A program made the translations under genes and the position numbers. A stretch of 64,000 nt of DNA. Origin: Chondrus crispus. Taxonomy: Eukaryota > Rhodophyta > Florideophyceae > Gigartinales > Gigartinaceae. Below are positions 32,722 through 43,600 of this stretch, in pieces; position 1 is the first letter of the stretch; each line of letters starts with the position of its first letter. The notes below the pieces were generated by a model. That model was given only the letters and a program-made list of their open reading frames with translations. It did no database searches and was not told where the DNA came from. The stretch is taken from NCBI RefSeq assembly GCF_000350225.1, contig NW_005179257.1, positions 16,934-80,933 on the forward strand, given 5' to 3'.

Positions 32722-33361
32722 TGTAGTGCACTGTACACTATGGCGGGACAGCTGTCCCTAACCCGCCAAATTCGCGCGCACCGCCACCACGTGTACCGTG
32801 GATACACGTGACTTCCCCTATCTAGCCGCCGGACTGCGCCAGTGAACACGGGTCGTCCCTTCCTCCCCTATAGGGGCTCTACTTGGTCCCCTCGGGGCTA
32901 CACCCGTTATATTCTAGATATTCTAATTTACAGTATAATTTAGCTTCGCCATTACGGCGACGGGGACTATATATTCAACCCGATCATCAAAGTAAAGAGG
33001 CGCGAAGCCTCGGTTCTTTTACCTTGGTTTCTGCATTCTAGGTTGTAGCCTCGACTCGGTACTGGCTCGCCCATACCGACCGAGCCATCTACCTCCCTAG
33101 ATTCGCACCTGCCTTTCCCGCGCGCGTCGATCCTCCCTGCGCGAGACTTAACTTAACTACTGTGCAACCCGTTCCCTTAGCGCTGTTTTCCCTTAATTCT
33201 ACCCCTTTTATTGCTGACTATCGTGCCACTTTTCTACCGCGCAAGCCGCGCCCGGACCCCGGTTCCGGTCCTCCACCGGGTGGTCTCCCGCTATTCCCTT
33301 ACGGGTTCGAACGCGCGTCGCTTTGCTTACAGCCCGCCACCCGTAGCTATAGGGCACGACA
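32722..33361 (+). mobile_element. Solo gypsy-type LTR in copia pol
   Basis: This 640-bp sequence begins TGTAGTGCACTGT and ends GCACGACA, the same termini as the full chromovirus at 35031. It shares internal blocks with that LTR in the same order (for example the taaagaggcgcgaag / gagccatctac region). It is flanked by a perfect 5-bp target duplication AATAT (32717-32721 and 33362-33366). It is therefore a solo LTR left by LTR-LTR recombination of a related element. Confidence 0.92.
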
Positions 33362-33366
33362 AATAT

Positions 33367-35030
33367 GTCTCCTACTTCCCAAACACAAAACTCATCATTT
33401 CGGATAGGTTCATCGGCAGCAAGCTTGAGGGCTCCGACATCTCGACCGAGCGCTGCCACTAAGTTATCAAACTCCTTAGATAAAGCAGGTCGAGGGACCT
33501 CAGAACTCTGTACAGCGCTAGTCTGTGGGAGTTGGGATAGAACAGCCCTAGTTTCCCCCTCAGTGTTCTCATCTCGTCTGTACAGTTTGATTTTATCCAT
33601 CGAGAACTTCGCCAGTCTCCCATTTGACTCCACAAATACGTGCTTACCGAAGCTATCACGTAGTTTGTGCGGACCGACCCACTTGTCAACCGGTGGTTCT
33701 CTGTAGATCAAGACTTCGGAGCCAATGGCTATATCGGATGAAGTAGCTGCGGGTATATTAGACCGAAGTGCGGTATCTATGCGACGCTGCGAAACGAATT
33801 TGGCCATCTCAATGCTTGCAGATTCCATTGCTTGCATACGTTCCTTCTGTTTTGGAAGGTCTGATGGTGCCAGGACTGTTCGCGGCATGACTCCAAACAC
33901 TAGCAAGGTCGGCAATAGCCCCTTTGGTCCGGAGGTGTCATTGACGGCTTTAACAGCATTCTTGAGCGCGTATTCCTCCCCTATGTTCGGGAAGTTCGCC
34001 CTGACTTTGTTATAAACTTGTCGGAGATACGCATGATACCTTTCGCCTCCTCCAAGAGCATTGTGATGTTCCACTCCTGACAATGTTAGCTCAATTCCGG
34101 CCATGTGACAAAGTCCTTCCCAACGCCTTGACCGAAATTGGGGCCCTTGGTCAGCGTGCATATGCTCTGGGTGCCCCACATAAGGCAAGGACCAGATGTC
34201 CAAGTAAGTAGTCCATAGTTTATCAACAGTTTCGCCAGAAAGAAATGCGGCACTGTTGAACTTACTATCCTTATCCACACAGTGAAGGACAGGTCTCTGG
34301 TCCAGGAACATGATGTCTATGGAGAGTACGCGGTTGAAAACAATGTCTTTGTGTGGCAACGACACACGGAAGCGACTTGGAGCACGACTTAGTCTTTGAC
34401 AGACATCGCATTGAGCTGTTATATCCTCCAGTTCCTGCAAGTCTTGACGAGAACATTTCCCAGGATCGGCACGCTTCATGACAGCATAAAGCCTATCAGA
34501 TTTGGGATGGAAGAAGTGGTGATGCATTTTCCATAACTCTTCGGTAGTGTAGAGCATGTTTGTTGGCCATTCTAGGTAGAGATGTCCTTGTTTCCTAACG
34601 ATGGGCAACTCCCATCCTCTACTTTCGGACGTAAGCAGGTTTCGGTGCACATCGACCTTCATGCCGTACAGCTCAAGGAAGTCAAGTCCCAACAGTAAGG
34701 ATACGTTGAGGTCTGCAACTTCAACTGCAGTGAAAATAAACTGACTCTCAGTTATTGGAATACGAATGTACATCGAGCCAAGTCCTTTGTATCTCTTTTC
34801 ACCAAATTTATACACACGAGGATTACTTAGCCTTTTGAGACGTAAGGCCGCGCCCATGAAATTGCAGTATGCTGTGGCTTGCGGCTTTCCAATGACAGAT
34901 CGCTGTGCACCGGTGTCGATCCATGCTCCGAGGAATTCTCCAACAGCTCTGCATTCTGTATCGTTCATCGCAATGACTGTATCGTTGTGTTCGTCGAACG
35001 CGCTCAACTTGGTGTAGAGGAGATGTTCAG
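33367..35030 (-). pseudogene. Copia protease and integrase segment
   Basis: The minus frame continues directly from gag across the chromovirus insertion. The protease motif WIDTGAQRSVIG is at the start. The integrase zinc region has His residues in HHHFFHPKSD and a CDVC pair. The integrase core shows SIDIMFLD, ADQGPQF and the Glu in GGGERYHAYL, matching a DDE triad. The frame is clean for about 550 codons. Reading frames at the outer ends of the surrounding long ORF come from the two inserted LTRs and are not copia protein. At the right end, NSAT/EHLLYTKLSA is continuous in frame with gag once the chromovirus is removed. At the left end, the frame to RT is offset by one base. Confidence 0.9.
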
Positions 35031-35757
35031 TGTAGTGCACTGTTACGCCTCCCTCAATCGCGAGGCATACGCGGGATGCCACCCTCCCGGGTGCGCACCC
35101 CACGTGTTACCCACGTATGATCGTGTACATGTACCACGTGTAATCGTGTAACTACCCACCCAGGCATGGCCGGGTGTAAGCCCTGTCGAAGTACGGACAG
35201 TCTGTCACTCCACGTCTAGGCGTGTCGATTCCCACGTGTAGGCGGGTATCATAACCCTATACAGGGGGAATTGCGTACTGTACAGCGCTGAGGCTGGTAC
35301 GCCGGTAATTATTGCCGTGTTCTAATTAATTAATTAATAATAATAATTATTATTATTATTACGACGTCGACTAGTACATAGTCGACGCTCGACCCTAAGT
35401 AAAGACGGCACGAAGCTTTGGGTCTAGAACTCGGGTTTCTGGAACGGAGTCGTAGCCTCGCGTCGGTCCCCGTCCCACGACGGTACCCCGCGAGCCATCT
35501 ACGTCCCGATTCCCTCCTGTCTCTACCGCGCGCGTCGTCCCGCCAAGCCCGACTCTCCGCGCGACAGCTGTCTCTACCGCTCCGCCCCTCCTAGGCTCTG
35601 TTTTCCCACTTTTTTCCTTACTTTCCCTACTGCGCTTCGCGCCCGGCCCCGTACCGGTCCCTTACGGGTGGTCTCCCGATAACCCCCCTACACGCGCCCC
35701 CCGAACGCGCGCGCTCTGCCAGAGGGGGATCCCACCCTTCCCCCTCAGTGCACGACA
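35031..35757 (+). repeat. Chromovirus 5' LTR
   Basis: The LTR is 727 bp, TGTAGTGCACTGT...GCACGACA. It holds GTACTGTAC (35275-35283), an AT-rich palindromic stretch of AAT/ATT triplets (about 35324-35360) and a 9-bp hairpin cgtcgacta/tagtcgacg (35365-35373, 35379-35387), which are likely promoter or RNA-structure elements. Confidence 0.95.
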
Positions 35758-35760
35758 TTT

Positions 35761-35773
35761 TGGTCTCCCGACC
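35761..35773 (+). promoter_or_regulatory. Candidate primer-binding site
   Basis: TGGTCTCCCGACC starts 3 nt after the 5' LTR. TGG pairs with the CCA end of a tRNA, and the rest would pair with an acceptor stem ending GGTCGGGAGA. The tRNA identity is not determined. Confidence 0.65.
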
Positions 35774-35860
35774 TAGAATTCTGCGTAGTCTCTAACCCCT
35801 TTCTCTTTTCTAATTGTTTCTTTTGAGGGTGCTTACCACCGTTCACAGGTGTTTCAAGAC

Positions 35861-38125
35861 ATGGTGTCCGGGTCGGAGAGTTCCCGAGAAACCCGTCCCC
35901 GAGACGTTCCTGCGCCCGTAGCGGCGTGGATAACTCGGAGCTGCCGTGAGGCGCTCCGAGAAGCCGAAAGGTTTACGCTCACAACGGTGGCGGAGAAACT
36001 CGCAGCGCACTCGTCGGCGCTACGAGAGAACCTCAACTCCTTCGTGGAGGAAACCGTCGCCATGCAGGCGGATGTACAATCCGCGGGCGAGCGCGATCGC
36101 CTCTCCGCCCTGGAAGGCGTATTGACGAAGGCCTGGCAAGGAGACATCGAGGCCAGGGTCGAGGAGGCGATCCTCCCTCTGAAAACGGAGATCGCTACTG
36201 TAACGGAGGAAGTCAAGTCCCTCCGTCAGGAAATATCCGTCCTCAAGACGTACCGCCCCGATCCGGCGCCTGTTACTCAAGACGGATCGGTGGCGCCCAC
36301 CCCAGCCATTGCTGCTGTTAAGCCTCCGGCCATTGGCGGAGTTACCACAACTCAGCCCTCGGGCGAAGTGCCAGTCACCTCCCGGAGACGGGAGTTACCT
36401 CCGTTGGACGAGAACTTACTCTTGTCCAACGTCACGATCCCGGCGTTACAGGCCGCGGGGATACCCGTCCCCTCCGTGGGGACCGGTCCCCAACTATTTG
36501 CCGACCCGACGGCGTCAATGGTCCCCGCGAGGGCGTTCCCAGGGGACGCCCCCGCCGGTCAGGACCCCCGTGAGGGTGAATTACCCTCCCGGAATCCCCC
36601 GGGAGGAAACCCCGACTCGGGGGGAAGCTCCGACGGCGATGGCGAGGGACGACGAAAAAAGTCCAAGCCAAGCCGGAAGAAACGCGACTCTCGACGTCGG
36701 AAGGGGGGCAAGAGTGCCTACCCGCCATCGGAGGGACCCTCCTCCTCGTACTCGAGCTCAGCCTCGTCTTCGCCCTCTGACTCGGAATCGGATTCCGAGT
36801 CAGAGTCACTCACGGCCCCACAGCCGACGTTCGGCCACAGATAGAAGCACGTCTCCGTCTGGAAGCCGACGAACCACCGCTTCCGGGGCGTATGTAATTA
36901 CCGAGCGTATCGCCTCGAGAACACGAGGCAGACCGTGGATGACAAGGTCTACGCCTCGACCCGTAAGAGGGTACAGTACCTCCTCATGGTGATGGGAGAT
37001 TACAAGTTCAGCGAGGTGGACCCAATCAGAGTCATAAGTTTCCTTGCGCGTTGCAAGGAGAACTTTGATAACGCCAATATGACTGAGGCGATGGCCCTGA
37101 TGGCTCTCCCCCACCTGTTATCCCCGCCGGCAAAAGAGGCGTATGAGTCCCAGAGAGGGTTACACCGCAAATCCCAAGGGATTGCGAACTGGGCGGCAGC
37201 CGTAAACTGGTTGCTGCGCACTTACGCCACCAACCTCGAAATTGAGCGCGCCCTCACTGCGCTGAGAGAATTACGCCAAAAACCGGGCGAACTGGAAACC
37301 GAGTACGCCACTCGGATGCTGAACGCCCTCGGGAGATGTGGCGACGTACACTCGCCCTACGAGAGGACTACCCTGTTCATCGAGGGTCTCACGCCGGCGA
37401 TCAAGCCGTTAGTTCTGCAAACCCGCGAGGATCGACCGCGATCCTCGTTCGGGGATACGGTGGCTCACGCGCGCTCGAATAGAGAGGCCCTCCGAGCTCG
37501 GCAAGCCTCGAGTCGCCGGGTGGAATTTGCTAGGCCCCGCCCTGGTAAGCAGGTCCTTGCCGCTCTTGATAGCGTTCCGTCCTCCACGACCGGTCCCACC
37601 GCCAGCTACCAAACGGCGGCGGGTGCCGAGAATTACTTCGCCACGGAAGGGGACAACGCTGGCGGGATGCCTTCCCTGCCAACGGAGGACTCCTCCTTCA
37701 ACGATGGAGATTCGCTCTTCTACGGCGAGCGGCACAAGCCGTACCAACCCGCTGCGGAGCGTACGGGGAGCCCCCACGGGCCCGCCTTCGGGCGGCCCTC
37801 CCGTAACATCCAGAAGGACCTACGGGGACCCCCGTCCCCGCAGATCATCTGCTTCGCCTGTTACAAGGTCGGGGACCATATAGCCCCTGACTGTGACTTA
37901 AAGGTGAAGGATGTCTCCCTCGTACCCCATCAGTACGAGAAGCTGAGTACGGCACAGAAAGGCCGGGTCCCCTCGGACGCGTACCTCCGCGCCGTTGCTC
38001 TCCTCAGTTATGAGGCCAACCGGGTAACTAATCCCGCTACCGCGGCCGACCCCCCGCCGCATTTAGGCACGGGGACGAAGACTGCCCCGCCCCCTGACGG
38101 CGTTCGACAACCTCCAAAAAACTAG
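35861..38125 (+). pseudogene. Chromovirus gag, interrupted by one in-frame TAG
   Basis: The frame is continuous from the ATG at 35861 to the TAG at 38123-38125, except for a TAG at 36842-36844. The first part (about 327 codons) has a predicted coiled coil (EEVKSLRQEISVLK region), a Pro-rich stretch, a basic tract (KKSKPSRKKRDSRRRK) and an acidic Ser-rich tail. The second part holds the capsid-like region (YLLMVMGDYKFSEVDPIRVI ... LETEYATRML) and a zinc knuckle CFACYKVGDHIAPDC of form CX2CX5HX4C, one residue longer than the usual spacing. The last codons carry the -1 frameshift heptamer into pol. The internal TAG could be a mutation or a readthrough site; I cannot tell which. Confidence 0.9.
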
Positions 38126-38152
38126 GAGAACCTCAGCCCGCAGCAGCTGAGG
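38116..38152 (+). promoter_or_regulatory. Programmed -1 frameshift signal between gag and pol
   Basis: The slippery heptamer A AAA AAC (38116-38122), read CCA AAA AAC in the gag frame, ends immediately before the gag stop TAG. An 8-nt spacer leads to a perfect 7-bp stem, cctcagc (38131-38137) with gctgagg (38146-38152), and an 8-nt loop. A -1 slip at the heptamer reads without a stop from 38122 into pol. Confidence 0.88.
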
Positions 38153-41100
38153 TAAACCCGGGCTCCGCCCCGGATCAGTCTCCCAAGCTGGCGGACGAAG
38201 ACTCACCTCCAAAGGTGGAGAGGCGGTTCCGAATTCTCGGCCGCAACTATACTGGTACTAGCCAGGATAACCCCGATCCCGAAGGACTCGGTACTCTACG
38301 CCGGCCATGGCGGAGGAACATCCCAGTGCTTGCCCCAGGTGTTCCGACCTCCGAGACAGTAATGACCCTGTCTCGGAGAAATTACAAGGTCTACGCTGAC
38401 CTTGGACTAACACCAGCTATATTGCTGAGGCAACTCACCATCCTCGACACGGGAGCGGGATCTAATTTTGTCAGGGCTGACACGTTACCCACAGGATGGG
38501 AGTCTCTCCTCATCCCGGGCGAAGTCCCGACGATTGCAGACGCAAATGGACGGCCCTTGCGTACCAGCGGTCAAATACCACTGGTGGTGCGGTTAGGAGA
38601 CCGCACCATGAAGTGCACATTCATCGTCTGTGAGCGATTGGCCGCCCCCGTTATTCTGGGTTGCGAATTTAACGACCGATTTGTCGAAGCCATCTACCCC
38701 CGACGCAAGCTCGTGGAGTTGGATGACGGTACGAAGGTACCCATCGTTCGGAAACCGGCTCGTCGTGCCGCGGACCACCCTCCGCTCCCCTCGGAGCAGG
38801 AGTATTCCCCCACAGCAGGGCGTATTTCCCCCAAGCTTAAGGTCGCCCGTGCAGTGGATATCCCCGCCGGTACCCAAACGTGGGTTTACGTCACCAACGG
38901 AAGGAGTGGACTCTCGGTCGTAGAGCCGAACCCGCAATTATATGCGAAGCACAGAGTCTCCATCTCCAACGGAGTGGTTCACCTCTCCCCGTTGCAGGAG
39001 TTTCGGATCTTGGTGGCCAACTTCTCAGCGGCCACCAAGAGATTATCGAAGAACCAAGTAGTGGGTTTCGTATCCCCCCATCCCCGCGCGATGATCCGCA
39101 CGGCGATGCCGTTAGACACAGTTCTTGCCGCGGAATTTCACGAGGGGGGCCCGCCGGTACAGAACGACGACTCCCCTTGGCCAACCTCCTCAACCCCGGA
39201 GTCGGACTCCCATCCCAAGGATGTCGTCCCCCTCGACCATCTGCCGCCGCACCAGCGTAGGCAGGTCAGCACCATGCTCACGCCATACGCGGGCATGTGG
39301 AACGGGACTCTGGGCGAGGTTCGCGCGACAAACCACCGCATTGAGCTCACCCCCGGCGCTAGGCCGTTCCGTTGCCAACCGTATCGGGCAGGACCACGCG
39401 CCCGAGACGCGGAACAAGCCTCGGTTGACGAGATGTTGGCTAACGGGGTGATCACCCGGTCGAAATCCGAATGGGCGTCGCCTGTCGTCCTCATCCCCAA
39501 GCAGGATGGAAGCCCCCGTTTTTGTGTCGACTACCGTCGACTAAACGCTCTCACCGTGCGAGACACGTACCCCATTCCTCGCATGGACGAGTGTCTGGAC
39601 TCCCTCGGGGAGGCCAAGGTGTTCACCACCTTGGATTGTAACTCCGGCTACTGGCAAATTCCAGTAGCCAAGGAGGATAGAGCAAAAACCACGTTTACGT
39701 GCCATGCTGGGACGTTTCAGTTCAACCGAATGCCCTTCGGCCTGATGAACGCCCCGGCTACATTTCAAAGAATGTTGGATATTCTCCTCTCCGGCTACCG
39801 ATGGAAGAGTTGCTTGATTTACTTGGACGACATAATTATTTTCTCCAAGGATCACGACTCCCATCTCAAGGATGTGGAGGTTATACTCCAAGCCCTACAA
39901 CAGGAGGGTTTATCACTTAAGCTCAAAAAGTGTAAGTTTTTCCAAGACTCGGTAGAGTACTTGGGACATATCATTCGACCGGGGGAACTGCAAGTTCACC
40001 CGAAGAATGTCAAAGCGCTCTCCGAAGCGACCACCCCACGGACCCAAACGGAGCTCCGCTCCTTTTTGGGAATGTGTAATGTATACCGACGATTTGTCGC
40101 CCACTTCGCTAACATTGCCGCGCCTCTGACGGCTATGCTCCGCAAGGGAGAACCAGATCTCCTTCCCACCTTTGCGGAGGTCCAAACCACGGCCTTCAAC
40201 ACGTTGAAGGAGTGTCTAATATCCCCCCCGGTGTTGAAGCTTCCTCGCCTCGGGTTACCCTACTCGCTCGATACCGATGCGTCAGACGCTCAACTGGGTT
40301 GTACCTTGCTACAAACCCATGAGGATGGGCACTGATACCCGGTTGGGTATTGGTCCCGCACGCTATCTACAGCGGAACGCAATTACTCGACGACCGAGAA
40401 AGAATGCCTCGCCATCGTATGGGCGATTCAAACGCTGCGGCCCTACCTGGAACGCGAGCGGTTTACGGTCAACACCGATCACCATTCTCTCAGGTGGCTC
40501 ATGAACCTCGTCGATGCGAGTGGTCGACTTGCCCGGTGGCGCTTGCGCCTTGCCGAATATGACTTCGACGTTACCTACGTGAAGGGAATCAAGAATTGCC
40601 TTGCCGACGCTTTAAGTCGTATACCCTCCACGGGGGGTACTACCGTCCCGGTGGACGAGGAGATACCTTGTTACTCAGCTTTGAACCTTGAGGACGATCC
40701 TCTGTTCACAGAGGAAAATGATGACGACCCTGAGGTCGACGTGACATCCGGCTGTTATGCCTTGGAACCCCCGGCATCAAAGGCCGCGCTGACGCACGAC
40801 GATTTTTCGCGGGAGCAACTCTCCGATCCCCTGTGTAAGGAGGTGGCTTCCCGTCTTGCGAAGGGGGAGGGTTCCGCCCAACTCCGTTTGTCACGGTTCT
40901 TCATCAACACAGAAGGTTTAATCTGTCGGAAAGCCCACCTGGATGGTGTCGAACAAATTGTCGTCCCAACAACCCTCCGTGACAGGGTGTTGTATTTATC
41001 GCATTATCCCGCCACCTCAGGTCACCCTGGAGGTCGGCGTTTATTCTACACGCTCCGGCAGCGGTATTACTGGCCAAGCATGTCGGTCGATGCCTATTCC

Positions 41101-42054
41101 ACAGTCCGGATGTGTCCCGACTGCGCCAAGGCCAGCACCAAATTGCGTAAACACAACTCAGAATTGAAGACGTTCCCTCCATCAGGCCCCCTGGAGTACA
41201 TCGCAATTGATATCCTTGGAGAACTACCCCGAACCCCAAGAGGACATCGTTACCTCTTGGTGATGACGGACCGTTACTCCAAGTTAACCCGAACCGTACC
41301 CTTACGGAAAATCACCGCCGAGACAGTAGCTCAGGAGTTCATTTCACACTGGGTCTTCGTTTACGGAGCCCCAGTGAAGCTCCTCTCCGACAACGGGAGT
41401 CAATTCACTTCGAGGTTCTTCCTCGCAGTGTGCAAAATCCTCTCTATTGAAAGTGTGTTCACAACCGCATATCACCCCCAGACTAATGGGCAGGTGGAAA
41501 GATTCAACAGAACGTTGGTCTCAACTCTACGGCACTATCTGGCCGATAACCAACGTGACTAGGACCAGTACACGGATGCCCTCACCTACGGCTACAACTG
41601 CACGGTCAACCGCATGATCGGCATGAGGCCATTTGAGCTGGTGTTATCCCGAACGCCGAGTCCGCTGTCCCTACAGCAAACTCCGCTGTTGGAACCCTCC
41701 GCCTCACGGGCGCATTTCAAGTTCCGCTTCCTCGCGTGGTTGCGCGGCCTCATGGCCACGGCTGACAAGAACCTACGCGCCGGACAGGAACGCTATAAGA
41801 ACGACTTTGACAAGCGGATTCGACTCCCTACGCCGGAATATCAAGTAGGGGACCAAGTCCTCGTTAACCGAGAAGCGGCATTACGCTCAGAGGAGCGAAC
41901 CGACAAGGATCGGGTGAAAAACAAACTCGCACCGCGCACTGAGGGACCGTTCCCCGTGGTAAAGGTGGATGACCATACTGTCACCGTCCTTCGAGGCACC
42001 GGGTTGAAGGACAGAATCTCTCGAGATAAAGTCGTCAAGGCCCCCCCGCTATGA
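38122..42054 (+). pseudogene. Chromovirus pol: protease, RT, RNase H, integrase (two stops)
   Basis: After the -1 slip the frame runs to a TGA at 42052-42054, broken by TGA 40333-40335 and TAG 41560-41562, both in frame with the rest. Motifs in order are: protease LDTGAGSNF; RT with CVDYRRLNALT, MPFGLMNAPATFQ and the catalytic YLDD (LIYLDDIIIFS); RNase H with TDASDAQLG, the TEKECLAIV helix and TDHHSLRW; integrase zinc region (HYPATSGHPG ... CPDC) and core with IDILG, SDNGSQFTS and HPQTNGQVERFNR. The region after the second stop (41614-42054) is the integrase C-terminal GPY/F-like domain. The stops fall between, not within, catalytic motifs. All Ty3/gypsy catalytic residues remain. Confidence 0.93.
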
Positions 42055-42856
42055 AATGCGGTAGGGGGCGCTGCGCCCTCGTTGGCGGATCAGCGCGATG
42101 ATGGGGAACCCCCGTCGTCGGACACGACTCCCATCCGAGGGAGAGGCATTGAGGGACAGTTGGGTAATCTACCGCTTGACGACCTCGAGGCGGCGGAGGA
42201 CACCGCCACCCCGGCGCCTTCCCCCGCGCACGCTCCGGGACTGATGGATGCCCTGACCAGCGAAACCCCGGAGCGGGTTATATCTCGACTCGCTCCCACC
42301 CCCCCCCCAGGTAAAGGAGGTTCTATCGTCGAACCCAAGGGCTACGGCTACTGCATCGGCGAGAGAAAAACGGGCACCCCGCAGTGCGCCGGGGGCGCCC
42401 GGGAATGCGCGTACACGCCCCCGAGCCGCGACCTCCAATGACACGTGTCGCGCCCGAGGGAGAAATGGCGTCCCGCCAAGATGGGCGAAGGGCAGCTTAC
42501 ACGATCGGGCCACGCTTGCTCCCTTGCGAGAGACACGCGAACCTTCCGCACCGACACCCGCGAGGCGAGCCGTCCAACAGGCCCTGTCGGAGGCCATACC
42601 GGCCCTTGCCGCGAGGTGTGCCTTTAACATCAGCGGCGCTGGCCTACCACCGTCGCCGGCCCCACCTCCGCCGCGTTCTCCGACCTCCCCGGGAGTGTTA
42701 CCCACCGAGTACGTCGTAGAATCCCTCTCCGGGCATGCCGCCGGCTCGGACGGAATTCCGGTGTTTCGCGTTCACTGGTATGGCTATTCTACGGACGACG
42801 ACACCTGGGAACCAGCCCACCACGTTGACTACAATACTGTCGTACGTTACTGTTGA
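42055..42856 (+). pseudogene. Chromovirus linker and chromodomain
   Basis: The pol frame stays open after its stop to 42441 as a Pro/Gly-rich linker. A shifted frame (about 42524-42856) then encodes a chromodomain near its end: YVVESLSGHAAGSDGIPVF, then VHWYGYSTDDDTWEP and NTVVRYC. The aromatic cage positions Y, W and W/Y are present. Chromodomains at the integrase C-terminus define chromoviruses and steer insertion to marked chromatin. It is separated from integrase here by a stop and a frame change, so in this copy it is not fused. Confidence 0.85.
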
Positions 42857-43434
42857 CGCAAGCACCTGCGGGTACCCGCTCGGTCACTATGGGACCGGCC
42901 CGACAGCGTCGGTATGCAGCATTAGCCCCGGCAGAAGAGGCCGCGGATAACATCTCGTACAACGAGGACGGTGACCTCGCAGAAGCCAGAAGGACGGGAT
43001 TCGTCAGTTCGAAGTGTCGAAGGGAAAGGCCGCCTCCCGTACCAAGGAGGGAACTCGCACATATACCAGGGTCATGACTCGCGGTGAAAGAGGATGCCGA
43101 ATGCCTAACTCGTAGCCGAGGGGCTAATACTCGCTCGATCGAGGCATGACCCGCGGTTACGGCGGTAACAACTTATTACCTCGTTGAACGAGGGACCCCC
43201 CTTCGTCAATTCGAGGTTGTGATTCTTCCACCCGATGAGAAGCCGAACTCGCCAACTCAAGGCGGATTTCCCTCTACGCCACGTGTACAGCGCTGAGAGG
43301 GTGTACCGCGCGCTCGTCCGCACGTCGGGATCTAGCGGCTTCCCCTCATGTAACGAGGTTTATTCAGGATCTCGGTCCCCACTTCCGTGGGGCGAGTTAG
43401 ACTACCTCGCAGGTTCGAGGCCTGGCACTAAATG
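42857..43434. other. Chromovirus 3' non-coding segment
   Basis: About 580 bp lies between the chromodomain and the 43-bp repeats. It has no supported frame. Degenerate copies of the tandem motif (ctcg.....cgagg, for example 43111-43147) suggest that an older repeat array extended here. Confidence 0.6.
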
Positions 43435-43563
43435 ACTCGACCATCGAGGGACTATTACTCGCACTCTCGAGGGCGTAACTCGACAATCGAGGGACTATTA
43501 CTCGCACTCTCGAGGGCGTAACTCGACAATCGAGGGACTATTACTCGCACTTTCGAGGGCGTA
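43435..43563. repeat. 43-bp tandem repeat, three copies
   Basis: Copies at 43435-43477, 43478-43520 and 43521-43563 are nearly identical (one difference each in copies 1 and 3). Each contains two small palindromes (tcga...tcga, ctctcgag). The array lies immediately 3' of the antisense frame's stop. Confidence 0.95.
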
Positions 43564-43600
43564 ACTCGCATATGGAGGACTACAGCGACGCGTACGCGGG

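Noticed and set aside
32902-33330. Possible tRNA T-loop words (ggttcgaa)
   Set aside because: No cloverleaf can be drawn around them; they lie in an LTR.
33208-35103. A single 631-codon minus-strand gene
   Set aside because: Its first 24 and last ~50 codons translate chromovirus LTR and solo-LTR sequence; only the middle is copia protease-integrase.
35324-35387. CRISPR-like or origin-like repeat in the LTR
   Set aside because: It is one AT-triplet palindrome plus one hairpin present in both LTRs, without spacers or iterons.
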